A DNA stretch of 64,000 nucleotides from Methanobacteriota archaeon (GTDB taxonomy: Archaea > Halobacteriota > Methanomicrobia > Methanomicrobiales > Methanoculleaceae), in the NCBI GenBank assembly GCA_023393455.1, contig JAEWLJ010000001.1, positions 62,001 to 126,000 on the forward strand. The letters run 5' to 3'. The stretch's first letter is position 1, and every line of letters begins with the position of its first letter. Shown here one piece after another: positions 1 through 7,842 of this stretch. The notes under the pieces are model-generated. The model was not told the origin of the DNA, ran no database searches, and worked only from the letters and a program-made list of their open reading frames with translations. The translations under genes and the position numbers were made by a program.

Positions 1-289
1 CCCGGAGGCCAGAAACACGGCAATAGAAGAGGCATGCCATTGCCCCGCCGGCCGGCTCGTTCTCCGTGATCGAAAGAGCGGTGAGGCGATCGAGCCTGCT
101 CTGGATAGGTCCATCGTCGTGGTCGAAAACCCCGCCAGGGGCGAACATGGGCCACTCTGGGTTCGCGGCGGGATCCCTGTCGAGTCCGCCGACGGAAGGG
201 CCTACACGGTCAGGAACCGGGTTACCCTCTGCAGGTGCGGGAGATCGCGGAACAAACCGTTCTGCGACGGGAACCATATCGGGCAGTAA
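1..289 (+). CDS. CDGSH iron-sulfur domain protein, C-terminal part
   Basis: The frame is open at the left edge and ends in TAA, giving 95 residues with no start in view. The C-terminal end holds the CDGSH cluster motif C77-x-C79-x2-S82-x3-P86-x-C88-D-G-N-H92, with Asn in place of the usual Ser. This motif binds a [2Fe-2S] cluster through three Cys and one His. The part before it, with CHCPAGRL at residues 12-19 and WVRGG near 53-57, resembles proteins in which a divergent 4Fe-4S domain precedes CDGSH. The N-terminal cysteines of that domain would lie outside the window. The role is probably electron transfer or cluster storage, and the exact function is unknown. Confidence 0.85.
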   Translation, partial: PEARNTAIEEACHCPAGRLVLRDRKSGEAIEPALDRSIVVVENPARGEHGPLWVRGGIPVESADGRAYTVRNRVTLCRCGRSRNKPFCDGNHIGQ

Positions 290-375
290 ACGATTCGATC
301 CCCGTCTTTACGGCGCAAGAGATAGCGTCGCAGAGAAGTGTCGAGGACGATCGCAACGATGATCTTCAATAGCCC

Positions 376-390
376 ACTATAGATCATAGT
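376..390. promoter_or_regulatory. Inverted repeat at the toxin-antitoxin start
   Basis: ACTAT-agatc-ATAGT is a perfect 5+5 palindrome ending at the base before the antitoxin ATG. Type II antitoxins commonly repress their own operon from such a site. That role is inferred from position only. Confidence 0.4.
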
Positions 391-636
391 ATGTCTCAGA
401 CGACAGTGTGGGTATCCCGGGAGACGAAGGAGCGGCTGGCAGGGATGAAGCGGTACCCTCGCGAGACCTTTGACGATGTCATCAGGCGGCTCATGAATAC
501 CGCCGAGGACGAAGAGCCCCTGAGCGCCGAGGCTATCCGGGGAATCGAGGAGTCGCTCGAAGATATCAAGGCAGGCCGCCTGTATACCCTGGAAGAAGCG
601 CGCGCCGAGTTGCAGGCGGTATGGGATACAGAGTAA
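391..636 (+). CDS. Type II antitoxin, RelB/DUF7557-like
   Basis: This 81-residue acidic protein begins with a short strand-like segment (SQTTVWVSRETKERL), followed by a helix and a charged C-terminal half. That layout is typical of small archaeal antitoxins with ribbon-helix-helix-like N-termini. Its last 16 bases overlap the next gene, which encodes a RelE-type toxin, so the two are translated together. The N-terminus would bind the operator palindrome just upstream, and the C-terminal half would wrap the toxin. The family assignment rests on size, pattern and partner, not on a catalytic motif. Confidence 0.75.
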   Translation: MSQTTVWVSRETKERLAGMKRYPRETFDDVIRRLMNTAEDEEPLSAEAIRGIEESLEDIKAGRLYTLEEARAELQAVWDTE

Positions 637-893
637 AATTCACGGCAGCGGTGGTGCGGAACCTCGCGAAGATGCCCACGAGTGTCGGAACCCGGATCCT
701 CGACGAGGTGGAGGCGCTTGCTCAGGAACCGGATCCCACCCGGCACGTGAAGAAACTGAAAGGAGGAGGCCAGAACCCTTTCTATTCACTGGGGGTCGGA
801 GAATACCGTGCTACTTTGAATATCTGTGATGATCTCCTTCTGATCGTCGTGGTGGAAGTAGGTCATCGGTCGAGAGTATACCGAAAGCACTGA
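621..893 (+). CDS. Type II toxin, RelE/ParE family
   Basis: This 90-residue basic protein has the RelE pattern: an N-terminal strand (YRVKFT), a helical pair, then HVKKLKG near residue 50, the G-EYRATLNI strand and a C-terminal strand with VGHRSRVYRKH. In RelE toxins the basic residues of the C-terminal strand cut mRNA in the ribosomal A site. The start overlaps the antitoxin gene by 16 bases. RelE and ParE cannot be told apart by eye. RelE is favoured because H-R-x-x-V-Y at the C-terminus is retained. Confidence 0.8.
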   Translation: MGYRVKFTAAVVRNLAKMPTSVGTRILDEVEALAQEPDPTRHVKKLKGGGQNPFYSLGVGEYRATLNICDDLLLIVVVEVGHRSRVYRKH

Positions 894-921
894 TTTTCTT
901 CGGAAAAAAGGGTTTCACCCC

Positions 922-2070
922 TCAGATCGATATTCCGACCAGCATCATCGAGAAGAGCACCAGGTCGTAGATGGTGTGCGTGATCGCCGACGTCGTCGTG
1001 TTCGTATACTGCCGGATGTAGGCGAAGACGATCCCCGCAAGGAAGACCGATATGAGGCCGTCCCAGCTGTACTGAAACGCATGAAGCGACGCAAAGAGGA
1101 GCGCCGGGAGGAGGATGCCGAACCGGGGCTGGAGCAGGCCGCGGATGCTCACCTCCTCGCCGAACCCCGCCGCGATCGACGCGACGATGATACCGGGGAG
1201 CGTGAGCGCCCCGGCAAAGAGGAGGTTGACGGCATCCATGTCGGTGACCGGGAGGCCGAGCCAGCCGATCAGCGCGGCGAGCGCCGGGTCGATGAAGTGG
1301 AAAGCGGCAACGAGCACAAGAGCCGCACCGACGGCGAGAAGAACCTCCTTTCCCGTCGGGCGGACGAGTCCGAGCCGCTCCAGGGTCTCGCGCCCCGTCC
1401 GCCGGACGAACGCCCCGGCGATGAAGAACGAGCCGACGAGCGTCCAGAAAAGGGTGTAGGCGTCCAGCGTGACCGTCTCAGCGAGGAGGTCCCCTGACTC
1501 GAGCAGGAGGTCGAGGAACGGCTCCGAGAGGTAGGGCGGAACCCCCGTGACAAGGAGCGGTATGGGCGGGATGAGGATCATGGCGAGGATGACCACGAGC
1601 GCGACCGTATGGAGGAGCGAGTCGGGGTCGAACGGGAGGTACCCCGCGAGCCATCCCCTGAACCGGCGGGAAAGCCCGACGAGGCTTGCAAGCCCCGCGA
1701 CAAGGACGCCGAGGAGGAGGAGGGCAATCTCCGCGGCCATGGCAAGGTCGACCGTCTCCGCATCGACCTCCTCGGACTCGAGCATCTCGGTCGGCAGGAT
1801 TGCTATGGCGCCGAACCCCGCCGCGATAGCCGCAAGCCCGGCGACCATGATCAGGAGCCAGAGGAGGGCGACCCACCGGAACAGAGGGTGCCGGGTTCCG
1901 GCGAGGTAGACGAGCATCGCGAGGATGACGAAGAGCGCCACGTCGAGCGCGGCGACGAGGAACGAACCGAACTCCCCACCGACGAGCCCGGAGGCCGCAA
2001 CCAGGATGATGAGGCCGAAGAAAGCGATCAGCAGTTCGGGTGCGTGTCGTTGGAAAAATTCTCGTGACAT
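922..2070 (-). CDS. CPBP family intramembrane metalloprotease
   Basis: This is a 382-residue, very hydrophobic protein with about eight to ten membrane segments. The C-terminal third carries the CPBP (Abi/Rce1-type) motifs: E305-E306-x3-R310, F-x3-H330 and H365-x3-D. These form the glutamate/histidine site of this protease family. Known members process prenylated proteins or bacteriocins, or serve as immunity proteins. The archaeal substrate is unknown. The N-terminal 200 residues are extra membrane segments not needed for the core domain. The gene is followed on the same strand by no close partner, so it is probably monocistronic. Confidence 0.85.
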   Translation of the reverse strand: MSREFFQRHAPELLIAFFGLIILVAASGLVGGEFGSFLVAALDVALFVILAMLVYLAGTRHPLFRWVALLWLLIMVAGLAAIAAGFGAIAILPTEMLESEEVDAETVDLAMAAEIALLLLGVLVAGLASLVGLSRRFRGWLAGYLPFDPDSLLHTVALVVILAMILIPPIPLLVTGVPPYLSEPFLDLLLESGDLLAETVTLDAYTLFWTLVGSFFIAGAFVRRTGRETLERLGLVRPTGKEVLLAVGAALVLVAAFHFIDPALAALIGWLGLPVTDMDAVNLLFAGALTLPGIIVASIAAGFGEEVSIRGLLQPRFGILLPALLFASLHAFQYSWDGLISVFLAGIVFAYIRQYTNTTTSAITHTIYDLVLFSMMLVGISI

Positions 2071-2133
2071 GATGATTCCCGGTCTGAAATAGAGTATCTC
2101 TTCACGCGCAGCCGCAATGAAGGTAACGGAGGT

Positions 2134-3336
2134 TCACCACCGCCCGGGCCTCCCGGCGGCAAGCCAGCCCGCCGCCCCCGTTATCGCGAGACCTATGGCC
2201 TGCAGCAGGAAGAGGGTCGGCAGCGGCACCCGGCCGATGAGGGCGGCGCCCGCAAACGGTCCGGCCGCAAGACCCAGGGAGTAGAAGGTGTTGTAGATGC
2301 CGTAGGCGGCGCCCTGCGAACCGTGGTCGCGGTAGATGCCGGCGAGGATCGGCATCACCGGGACGATTGCGCAGCTCAGGGCGACCCCCAGCACGAAGAC
2401 GGCGATGGTTGTGAGGGGGAGGGTCGGGGCCTGCACGGCGGCGACGACCGCGGCCGCCGAGAGGAGGAGCCCCCCACCGGCGAGGTGGCGGCTTCTCCCG
2501 TAGCGGTCGTAGATCCTTCCTGCGGCCGGCTGGGCGAGGATGGCCGCGACCGCGAGCACCGCGAAGACAAGCCCGATCGTTGCCGGGGACGCCGAGAAGG
2601 CAGCGTGCAGGTGAACCGGGAGGTAGGGGTCCACGATACCGTAGGTGGCGGATACCGCGACGACCACGACCGCACAGGCGGCAAGCAGGCGGCGGTTCTT
2701 CGCGGGCAGCACCGTCGACCGCTCTTTCTGCCTGCAGGTGCGCACCGGGACGGCGAAGGCCACAAGACCGACCGCGGCCACGAGCACCGCAGGGATGAGG
2801 AAGGTCGCGGTGTAGCCCAGGTACTCGAAGAGCAGCCCCCCGAGGACCGGGCCGATGACCGTCCCGAACCCGACCGCCGAGAGTGCGATCCCCATCTTCT
2901 CCCCGAGCCGTGCCGGGTCACAGGTCTCGGCGAGGAGGGCAAGCCCCGCCGACCAGGTGGCGGCAGCGGCTATCCCCTGGACCACCCGGGCGACGATCAG
3001 GTGGGTGGCCGTGGTAGAGAAGCCGAAGAGCGCCGTCGCAAGGGCGAGGAGGAGCATCCCGGCGACGATGAGCGGCCGGCGGCCCACCCGGTCGGAGAGG
3101 AGGCCCATCGGGATGGAGAAGAGAAGGAGCATCGCGGCGTAGAGCCCGAAGACGATCCCGACGAACGACTCGTCCACCCCGAGCCGGGGGGCATACTCGG
3201 GAAAGACCGGGATGAGGAGGCCGTAGATCGCCATATCCATGAATATGACGAGTGCGACCAGGACGAGGATGGCGTCCGGCGATGCGGCGATACGGTTCCT
3301 GAAGGCGCGGAGCCGATGCAGTATTCCGGTCGTCAT
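2134..3336 (-). CDS. MFS transporter, drug-efflux type
   Basis: This 400-residue protein has twelve predicted membrane segments. The MFS signature lies between segments 2 and 3 (GLLSDRVGRRPL, about residues 78-89), and a second copy (AGRIYDRYGRSRHL) lies in the C-terminal half. The first segment contains the D-x-A-x-Y-G pattern common in the DHA1/multidrug subfamily. It should act as a proton-coupled exporter of small molecules, with substrate unknown. The next gene on this strand starts 64 bases downstream but encodes an unrelated protease, so no function can be read from context. Confidence 0.85.
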   Translation of the reverse strand: MTTGILHRLRAFRNRIAASPDAILVLVALVIFMDMAIYGLLIPVFPEYAPRLGVDESFVGIVFGLYAAMLLLFSIPMGLLSDRVGRRPLIVAGMLLLALATALFGFSTTATHLIVARVVQGIAAAATWSAGLALLAETCDPARLGEKMGIALSAVGFGTVIGPVLGGLLFEYLGYTATFLIPAVLVAAVGLVAFAVPVRTCRQKERSTVLPAKNRRLLAACAVVVVAVSATYGIVDPYLPVHLHAAFSASPATIGLVFAVLAVAAILAQPAAGRIYDRYGRSRHLAGGGLLLSAAAVVAAVQAPTLPLTTIAVFVLGVALSCAIVPVMPILAGIYRDHGSQGAAYGIYNTFYSLGLAAGPFAGAALIGRVPLPTLFLLQAIGLAITGAAGWLAAGRPGRW

Positions 3337-3428
3337 GCTGACTCATCTCCATAGAGAACTGCTCATCCCCCGTAGGTTGGCGCCGTCAGGTTATATCGGT
3401 TACAGAAGAAGATTTTGCCGGGGCCGCC

Positions 3429-4277
3429 TCACCGGACTCCGCGATAGTAGGCAAGCTCGCGGGCATGGGGTCGGAACGCCTCGACGAGCGCCGCCGCTTC
3501 GTCGTCGGGCAGAGGGCCTCTCCGGCCGGCGGCGGCAAGCGCCTGCACCTCCGCCGGCGTCGAGCAGCCGACGATCGCGACGGAGATCTCCTGTGCGAGG
3601 GCGTACCGGACGAGAACCTCAGGCGTCACCCCGGCACCGGGGACGAGGTAGTTCGACCCGCCGAGCACCTTCATCCCGATGACCGCGACCCCCTGCTCCC
3701 TCGCGGTCGTGAGCACCCCATCGAGAAACCCGCCAAGCGCCCCCTCAACGGGGTTTACGGGCATCATCACGGCGTCGACCGGCCAGTTCTCGACCGCGTG
3801 TGCGAGGACGTCCGGGTCATGATGCCCCGTCACCCCGATATGCCGGACGACACCGGACTCCCGTGCCTCGACGAACGCCTCGAGCGCACCGGACGGCCCT
3901 TCAACCTCCCGTATATCGGGGAAAGACCGGACATCGTGGATCTGCCAGAGGTCGAGGGTTTCGATGCCCATCCTCTGGAGAGTCTCTTGAAGGTCCATCT
4001 CGGCGTCCGCGTGGAGCCGGCTCGCCGACTTGCTGGCCAAAAAAACCGGTTCCCGGAGGTCGGGACGGTTCCGCCAGACCTCGCCGTAGTAGTCCTCGCT
4101 CCCGGCGTAGACCTTTGCCGAGTCGAAGTAGGCGATCCCCTGATCGAGCGCCTCGGTGATGACGGCCTCTGCCTCCGCGTGCTGCCCGAACGTCCGGAGA
4201 ACCCCCTCTCCCCCGAGCCCCACCCGGGTGACCTCTCGCCCGGTCTTCCCGAACCGGCGCGTATCGAGCCCCTCCAT
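3429..4277 (-). CDS. Aldo/keto reductase
   Basis: The 282-residue protein has the TIM-barrel AKR pattern. RRFGKTGREVTRVGLGGEG opens the barrel, and the catalytic set is present: Asp and Tyr in YFDSAKVYAGSEDYYG (about residues 50-65), Lys in FLASKSA (about 83) and His in LWQIHDV (about 113). The C-terminal GCSTPAEV segment binds NADPH. These enzymes reduce carbonyls with NADPH. A ferredoxin-like C-terminal extension, found in many methanogen homologues, is absent here. The substrate is unknown. The gene stands alone. Confidence 0.85.
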   Translation of the reverse strand: MEGLDTRRFGKTGREVTRVGLGGEGVLRTFGQHAEAEAVITEALDQGIAYFDSAKVYAGSEDYYGEVWRNRPDLREPVFLASKSASRLHADAEMDLQETLQRMGIETLDLWQIHDVRSFPDIREVEGPSGALEAFVEARESGVVRHIGVTGHHDPDVLAHAVENWPVDAVMMPVNPVEGALGGFLDGVLTTAREQGVAVIGMKVLGGSNYLVPGAGVTPEVLVRYALAQEISVAIVGCSTPAEVQALAAAGRRGPLPDDEAAALVEAFRPHARELAYYRGVR

Positions 4278-4406
4278 GGGCCATCCTATCTGATACCCAC
4301 GTTATAAAACCTTCACCGGGGGCCAATGGGTTACCTACCCCGACCATACCGGGTGCATGAGGGAGAGGCGGCGAGGCCCTGTCGCCGGCCGGTGCGGCAC
4401 CCACTA

Positions 4407-4627
4407 CCCCGAAGAACATTCGGGGCATTCTGCTCCGCAAACACCCCCCGGCCCGCTCTCGATTCCACCATATGAAGGCGGTGCGGCAAGACTCCCGGAG
4501 ACGAGCGAGAAGCCCGTTATCCTGGAAACCCTCACCGCTGAGGGTGCCTCCGGCCGGGCAGGGTCACGGCAGATACGCAACGGCTGGACGGAGGTACAAC
4601 CTCCATCAACAGGGCGTTTTCGCCCTG
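4407..4627. other. Array of four short perfect hairpins in a 409-base gene-free stretch
   Basis: The gap 4278-4686 holds no convincing gene. Within it are four perfect stem-loops: 4407-4413/4419-4425 (7 bp, 5-base loop), 4528-4534/4539-4545 (7 bp, CCGC loop), 4590-4595/4599-4604 (6 bp, 3-base loop) and 4610-4616/4621-4627 (7 bp, TTTT loop). Such a series suggests a structured RNA, either free or as the far leader of the lipoprotein gene. No known RNA family was recognised. Confidence 0.35.
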
Positions 4628-4649
4628 AATTTTCGCTTTCGGACAAGGG

Positions 4650-4664
4650 GTAAAGTTTATTTAC
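4650..4664 (+). promoter_or_regulatory. TATA-like element inside a palindrome, upstream of the cupredoxin gene
   Basis: GTAAA-gttta-TTTAC is an inverted repeat that includes an archaeal TATA-like core, TTTATTTA. It lies about 25-35 bases before the ATG at 4687, the distance expected if transcription starts at or next to the start codon. Confidence 0.5.
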
Positions 4665-4686
4665 GCCAAGAGGCATCGTCCCCCAC

Positions 4687-5304
4687 ATGAAGAGGATGTT
4701 TGGTATCCTTGCTCTCATGGTGATTGCGAGCATCATGATTGCAGGGTGTGTGCAGCCTGCGGGCAACGAGACGGTGACACCCGGTGTAACCCCGGGACTC
4801 ACCGAGACCCCGATGGGAACAGTAGAGGAGACACCGGCGATAACGGCAACACCGATGGAGACCGAGACAACTCCGGTGGAGACCGAGACGCCGATGACAA
4901 CGGCAACACCGATGGAGACCGAGACAACTCCGGTGGGGACTGAGACGCCGATGACAACGGCGACGACCCTTGCGGGAGGCGAAACACCGATGGCGACGAC
5001 TCCTGCAGGCGCGACGGAGACCCCGCCGGGACCGCCGGCGGCACTCGTCGCTGACGAAACCATCTCCATCACCGACAGCGGGTACGCGCCGAACTCGCTC
5101 ACCGTCCCCGTGGGCACCACAGTGGGATGGACCAACGAAGCTTCGACGAACCAGACCGTATCGGCTAATGGAGAGGCTGGATTCTTCGACTCCGGGCTAC
5201 TCGCGCCGGGCGATACGTTCAGTTACACCTTCAACGGCGTGGGCAACTACACCTACCAGTCGATGACCGGCGGATTTGAGGGTGAGATCATCGTCACCGC
5301 CTGA
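4687..5304 (+). CDS. Lipoprotein with Thr-rich linker and cupredoxin-fold domain lacking copper ligands
   Basis: This is a 205-residue surface protein. Residues 1-20 are a signal sequence ending in a lipobox (IAG-C21). Residues 25-118 are a Thr/Pro/Glu-rich linker with a duplicated 19-residue unit, likely glycosylated. Residues 122-205 follow the plastocyanin/azurin pattern (SGYAPNSLTVPVGTTVGWTN, then FDSGLLAPGDTFSYTF, then GNYTY). The positions that carry the copper ligands are changed: the first His is replaced within NQTVSA, and the Cys-x-H-x-x-M loop reads QSMTGGFEG. Copper binding is therefore unlikely. It is probably an extracellular binding or structural protein. The fold call is good; the function is open. 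Confidence 0.85.
   Translation: MKRMFGILALMVIASIMIAGCVQPAGNETVTPGVTPGLTETPMGTVEETPAITATPMETETTPVETETPMTTATPMETETTPVGTETPMTTATTLAGGETPMATTPAGATETPPGPPAALVADETISITDSGYAPNSLTVPVGTTVGWTNEASTNQTVSANGEAGFFDSGLLAPGDTFSYTFNGVGNYTYQSMTGGFEGEIIVTA
4843..4956 (+). repeat. Tandem duplication of a 57-base unit in the linker
   Basis: Two head-to-tail 57-base copies (4843-4899 and 4900-4956) encode TATPMETETTPVETETPMT and its near-identical copy with V-G-T in place of V-E-T. A third partial copy begins straight after. The copies differ at only a few bases, which points to recent slippage expansion. Confidence 0.85.
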
Positions 5305-5309
5305 CCCTC

Positions 5310-5318
5310 TTTTTTTTT
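5310..5318 (+). terminator. Oligo-T terminator after the cupredoxin gene
   Basis: A run of nine T begins a few bases after the TGA at 5304. Archaeal RNA polymerase terminates on such runs. The convergent neighbour, cbiA, ends at 5354. Confidence 0.6.
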
Positions 5319-5353
5319 GCACCGGTGCCTGTAAGGGAGCCTGCGAAACTCCC

Positions 5354-6685
5354 TTACGTTCGCCGGTATGCCTCTGCGGCCCTGACCAAATTTTCGGCGA
5401 ACCCTTCGGGGAAGTAGGCATGGGTGTACTGCCCGATCGTGTTCTGCGCGGTAAGCCCGTCGCGGCCGCCGTCGATACCCCGCCCGCGGAGGAGCTCCAG
5501 GGCGAACCGGGCGTCACGAGCACAGTCAAGCCTTGAGTAGTGGTACTCGTGGCCCCGGAAGGCCGACCCCCGGGTAAGGATCGGTGCCGTCCCGGCAACC
5601 CGGGCATCGACATACCCGAGGGCCTGGATGCGGCCCGTCATCTCCGCCGCCGCCGGGAGGACGCCGGCCATCGGGTAATCCCCCTCGCCGGCCGCAAGCC
5701 GTTCGGTGAGGTAGATGAGCCCGCCGCACTCGGCGTAGACGGGCATCCCGTCGTCGGCCGCCCGGCGGATATCTTCCCGGCACCGGGACGAGGAGAGCGC
5801 CTCCGCGTGGAGCTCCGGGTAGCCGCCCCCGAGGTAGAGGAGATCCACATCCGGGAGCCGGTCGGTCATCGGCGAGAAGAAGACCGGTTCCGCCCCGGCC
5901 CGCACGAGTCGGTCGATGTTGTCCGCGTAGTAAAAGCAGAACGCCGCGTCGTTTGCGACGCCGATGCGCACCCCGGTCTCCGGCCGGGCGGATTCCTCCG
6001 CCGGTGCCGGGAGGGGCGGGGACGACCGGGCGAGGTCGATGAGCCCCGGGAGATCGCACGTCTCCTCGACCACCGCGCCGAACCGCGCCATCAACCCCGT
6101 CTCGGCCGCCATCGCGAGTCCGAGGTGCCGGCTTTCGACCACAAGATCCTTTCGCCGGGGAATTCCCCCGTAGATGGGGAGGCTCTTCGTCTCCTCGATC
6201 ATGGCAAGGTGGCGGGGGCTCCCGATCCGGTTGAAGATGGCTCCGGCGACCCGGACGGCCGAATCAAACCCCGCATATCCCTGGACCATGGCATGGACGC
6301 TCCGTGACGCGCCCCCCGCGTCGACCACGAGAAGAACCGGGGCGTCGAGGATCTTTGCGACGTGCGCCGTGCTCGCGGTATCGGTTCCTTCGAGCCCGTC
6401 GAAGAGCCCCATCGCACCCTCGACGACGGCGATATCGGCCCCGGCAGAGGTGCGGACGAACGTCTCCCGCACCCCCGCCTCACCCATCATGAACGGGTCG
6501 AGGTTGCGCGACGTCCGGCCGCAGATAGCCGTATGGTGCGTGGGATCGATGAAGTCCGGGCCCACCTTGAAGGGCTGGACGGCGAGCCCGCGGGCGACGA
6601 GCGCCGCCATCAGGCCGCTTGCAAGTGTGGTCTTGCCGCAGCCGCTGTGGGTTCCGGCGACGACAATTCGTGGAATCGTGCGCAT
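5354..6685 (-). CDS. cbiA: Cobyrinate a,c-diamide synthase (CbiA/CfbB type)
   Basis: This 443-residue amidotransferase has an N-terminal P-loop (GTHSGCGKTT, 11-20), a GPDFIDPTHH motif near 43-52, and EGAMGLFDG near 89-97. It has a C-terminal class I glutaminase domain with the Cys in YAECGGLIYL. It amidates the a and c side chains of cobyrinate using glutamine and ATP. The paralogue CfbB does the same on Ni-sirohydrochlorin for coenzyme F430, and the two cannot be separated reliably by eye. The divergent cbiMNQO importer favours CbiA. The rest of the corrin pathway is in one operon near 34-40 kb. A TATA-like CATATTTATC lies about 35 bases upstream. Confidence 0.88.
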   Translation of the reverse strand: MRTIPRIVVAGTHSGCGKTTLASGLMAALVARGLAVQPFKVGPDFIDPTHHTAICGRTSRNLDPFMMGEAGVRETFVRTSAGADIAVVEGAMGLFDGLEGTDTASTAHVAKILDAPVLLVVDAGGASRSVHAMVQGYAGFDSAVRVAGAIFNRIGSPRHLAMIEETKSLPIYGGIPRRKDLVVESRHLGLAMAAETGLMARFGAVVEETCDLPGLIDLARSSPPLPAPAEESARPETGVRIGVANDAAFCFYYADNIDRLVRAGAEPVFFSPMTDRLPDVDLLYLGGGYPELHAEALSSSRCREDIRRAADDGMPVYAECGGLIYLTERLAAGEGDYPMAGVLPAAAEMTGRIQALGYVDARVAGTAPILTRGSAFRGHEYHYSRLDCARDARFALELLRGRGIDGGRDGLTAQNTIGQYTHAYFPEGFAENLVRAAEAYRRT

Positions 6686-6753
6686 AACGTTCCTGTAGTG
6701 TTGAATACCGCAGAAGATAAATATGACCGGGGATAACCACGATATATCAGATC

Positions 6754-6795
6754 GATTTGCCCTACCGCAAGTTGATTTGATTTGCCGAACGGCAA
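6754..6795 (+). promoter_or_regulatory. Duplicated operator-like site upstream of cbiM
   Basis: Two 17-base direct repeats, GATTTGCCctACCGCAA (6754-6770) and GATTTGCCgaACGGCAA (6779-6795), lie 25 bases apart. Each is an inverted repeat of the form TTGCC-N-GGCAA, and the second is perfect. They sit between a TATA-like GATATATC (about 6742) and the ATG at 6814, covering the expected transcription start. This suggests repression by a metal sensor. The regulator is not identified. Confidence 0.55.
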
Positions 6796-6813
6796 CACAT
6801 CACAGGTGATATC

Positions 6814-7506
6814 ATGCACATCATGGAAGGATTCTTACCGAGTCCCTGGTGGCAGATCTGGTTTCTCGTCTCTCTGCCCTTCATCGTCATCGGACTGTAC
6901 CAGCTGAACAAACTCGTGCAGGAGAAGCGGGAAGCCCTGCCGCTCCTCGCGGTCGCAGGCGCGTTCGTCTTCGTCCTCTCCTCGCTCAAACTCCCCTCGT
7001 TCAACGGGAGCTGCTCCCATCCCACGGGGACGGGGCTCGGCGGCATCCTCTTCGGCCCCTTCATTGCCGCCGTCCTCGGGCTGATTGTCCTGGTCTTCCA
7101 GGCGGTCTTCCTCGCGCACGGCGGGATCACGACCCTCGGGGCAAACGTCTTCTCGATGGGGATCGCAGGGCCCGTCGTCGCCTACACCATCTATAAGGCC
7201 GGAACCCGGGCGGGCGCAAACACCTACGCGACGGTCTTTATCGCCGCAGCTCTTGCGGATCTGGTCACCTACGTCGTCACCTCGGTCCAGCTCGCGCTCG
7301 CCTTCCCCGGGACCACCGGGTTCTTCGGGGCGTTCTCGGCATTCGCCGCGGTCTTCGCCGTCACCCAGGTTCCGCTCGCCATCATCGAGGGCGCGATCAT
7401 CATGCTCGTCTTCAAGTACATCGTCCAGCTCAAACCCGAGATCCTCACGCGCTTAAACCTGCTCTCCGAGAGCAGCGTCAACAAACTCCGGGAGGCCGCA
7501 GCATGA
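6814..7506 (+). CDS. cbiM: Cobalt/nickel ECF importer, substrate-specific subunit CbiM
   Basis: This is a 230-residue membrane protein with about seven segments. It starts MHIMEGFLP, the hallmark of CbiM/NikM, in which His2 and the free N-terminus chelate Co(II) or Ni(II). The conserved SFNGSCSHPTGTGLGG region (about residues 62-77) follows, with the second metal-binding His. It works with CbiN, CbiQ and CbiO encoded next. Cobalt versus nickel cannot be decided from sequence alone; the divergent cbiA argues for cobalt. Its last four bases overlap cbiN (ATGA). Confidence 0.93.
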   Translation: MHIMEGFLPSPWWQIWFLVSLPFIVIGLYQLNKLVQEKREALPLLAVAGAFVFVLSSLKLPSFNGSCSHPTGTGLGGILFGPFIAAVLGLIVLVFQAVFLAHGGITTLGANVFSMGIAGPVVAYTIYKAGTRAGANTYATVFIAAALADLVTYVVTSVQLALAFPGTTGFFGAFSAFAAVFAVTQVPLAIIEGAIIMLVFKYIVQLKPEILTRLNLLSESSVNKLREAAA

Positions 7507-7802
7507 AGTACGCCATGGAGATCGCGGTCGCCGCGCTCATCATCGTCTTCGCCGCCGTCTTCCTCGTCCAGGACGCCGCGATACAGGCCACCCTCAGCGA
7601 CGGGCAGGAAGCCTGGGGCGGGGCCGACGGCGAGGCCGCCGGGCTCATTGAAGCAACCGGCTACGAGCCCTGGATCGAGCCCTTCTGGGAGCCCCCGAGC
7701 GGTGAGATCGAGTCGCTCCTCTTTGCCCTGCAGGCCGCCATCGGCGCCGTGATCATCGGTTACATCTTCGGCTACTGGCAGGCCGGCAGGAAGGCCGCCT
7801 GA
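7503..7802 (+). CDS. cbiN: Cobalt transport protein CbiN
   Basis: This 99-residue protein has one membrane segment at each end (about 6-23 and 75-92) and an extracytoplasmic loop with the family motifs WGGADGEA and GYEPWIEPFWEPPSGEIESL. CbiN is a small accessory subunit that helps load metal into CbiM. The gene overlaps cbiM by ATGA. A run of six T follows the stop, before cbiQ. Confidence 0.93.
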   Translation: MKYAMEIAVAALIIVFAAVFLVQDAAIQATLSDGQEAWGGADGEAAGLIEATGYEPWIEPFWEPPSGEIESLLFALQAAIGAVIIGYIFGYWQAGRKAA

Positions 7803-7842
7803 TTTTTTCCGGCAATCCCGCAAAGATATAGGGGGAGATGCA

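Noticed and set aside
202..387. Small reverse frame beginning MIYSGLLK near the toxin-antitoxin genes
   Set aside because: It overlaps the CDGSH gene and the operator, with no motif beyond a hydrophobic start. No support for a gene.
976..1497. Long forward reading frame rich in Arg/Glu across the CPBP gene
   Set aside because: It is the reverse-strand shadow of the protease gene. It has no motif, and its composition is typical of antisense frames in GC-rich DNA.
2323..3354. 343-codon forward frame opposite the MFS gene
   Set aside because: The encoded protein is Arg/Gly/Asp-rich without domains, while the reverse frame has a full set of MFS motifs and membrane segments.
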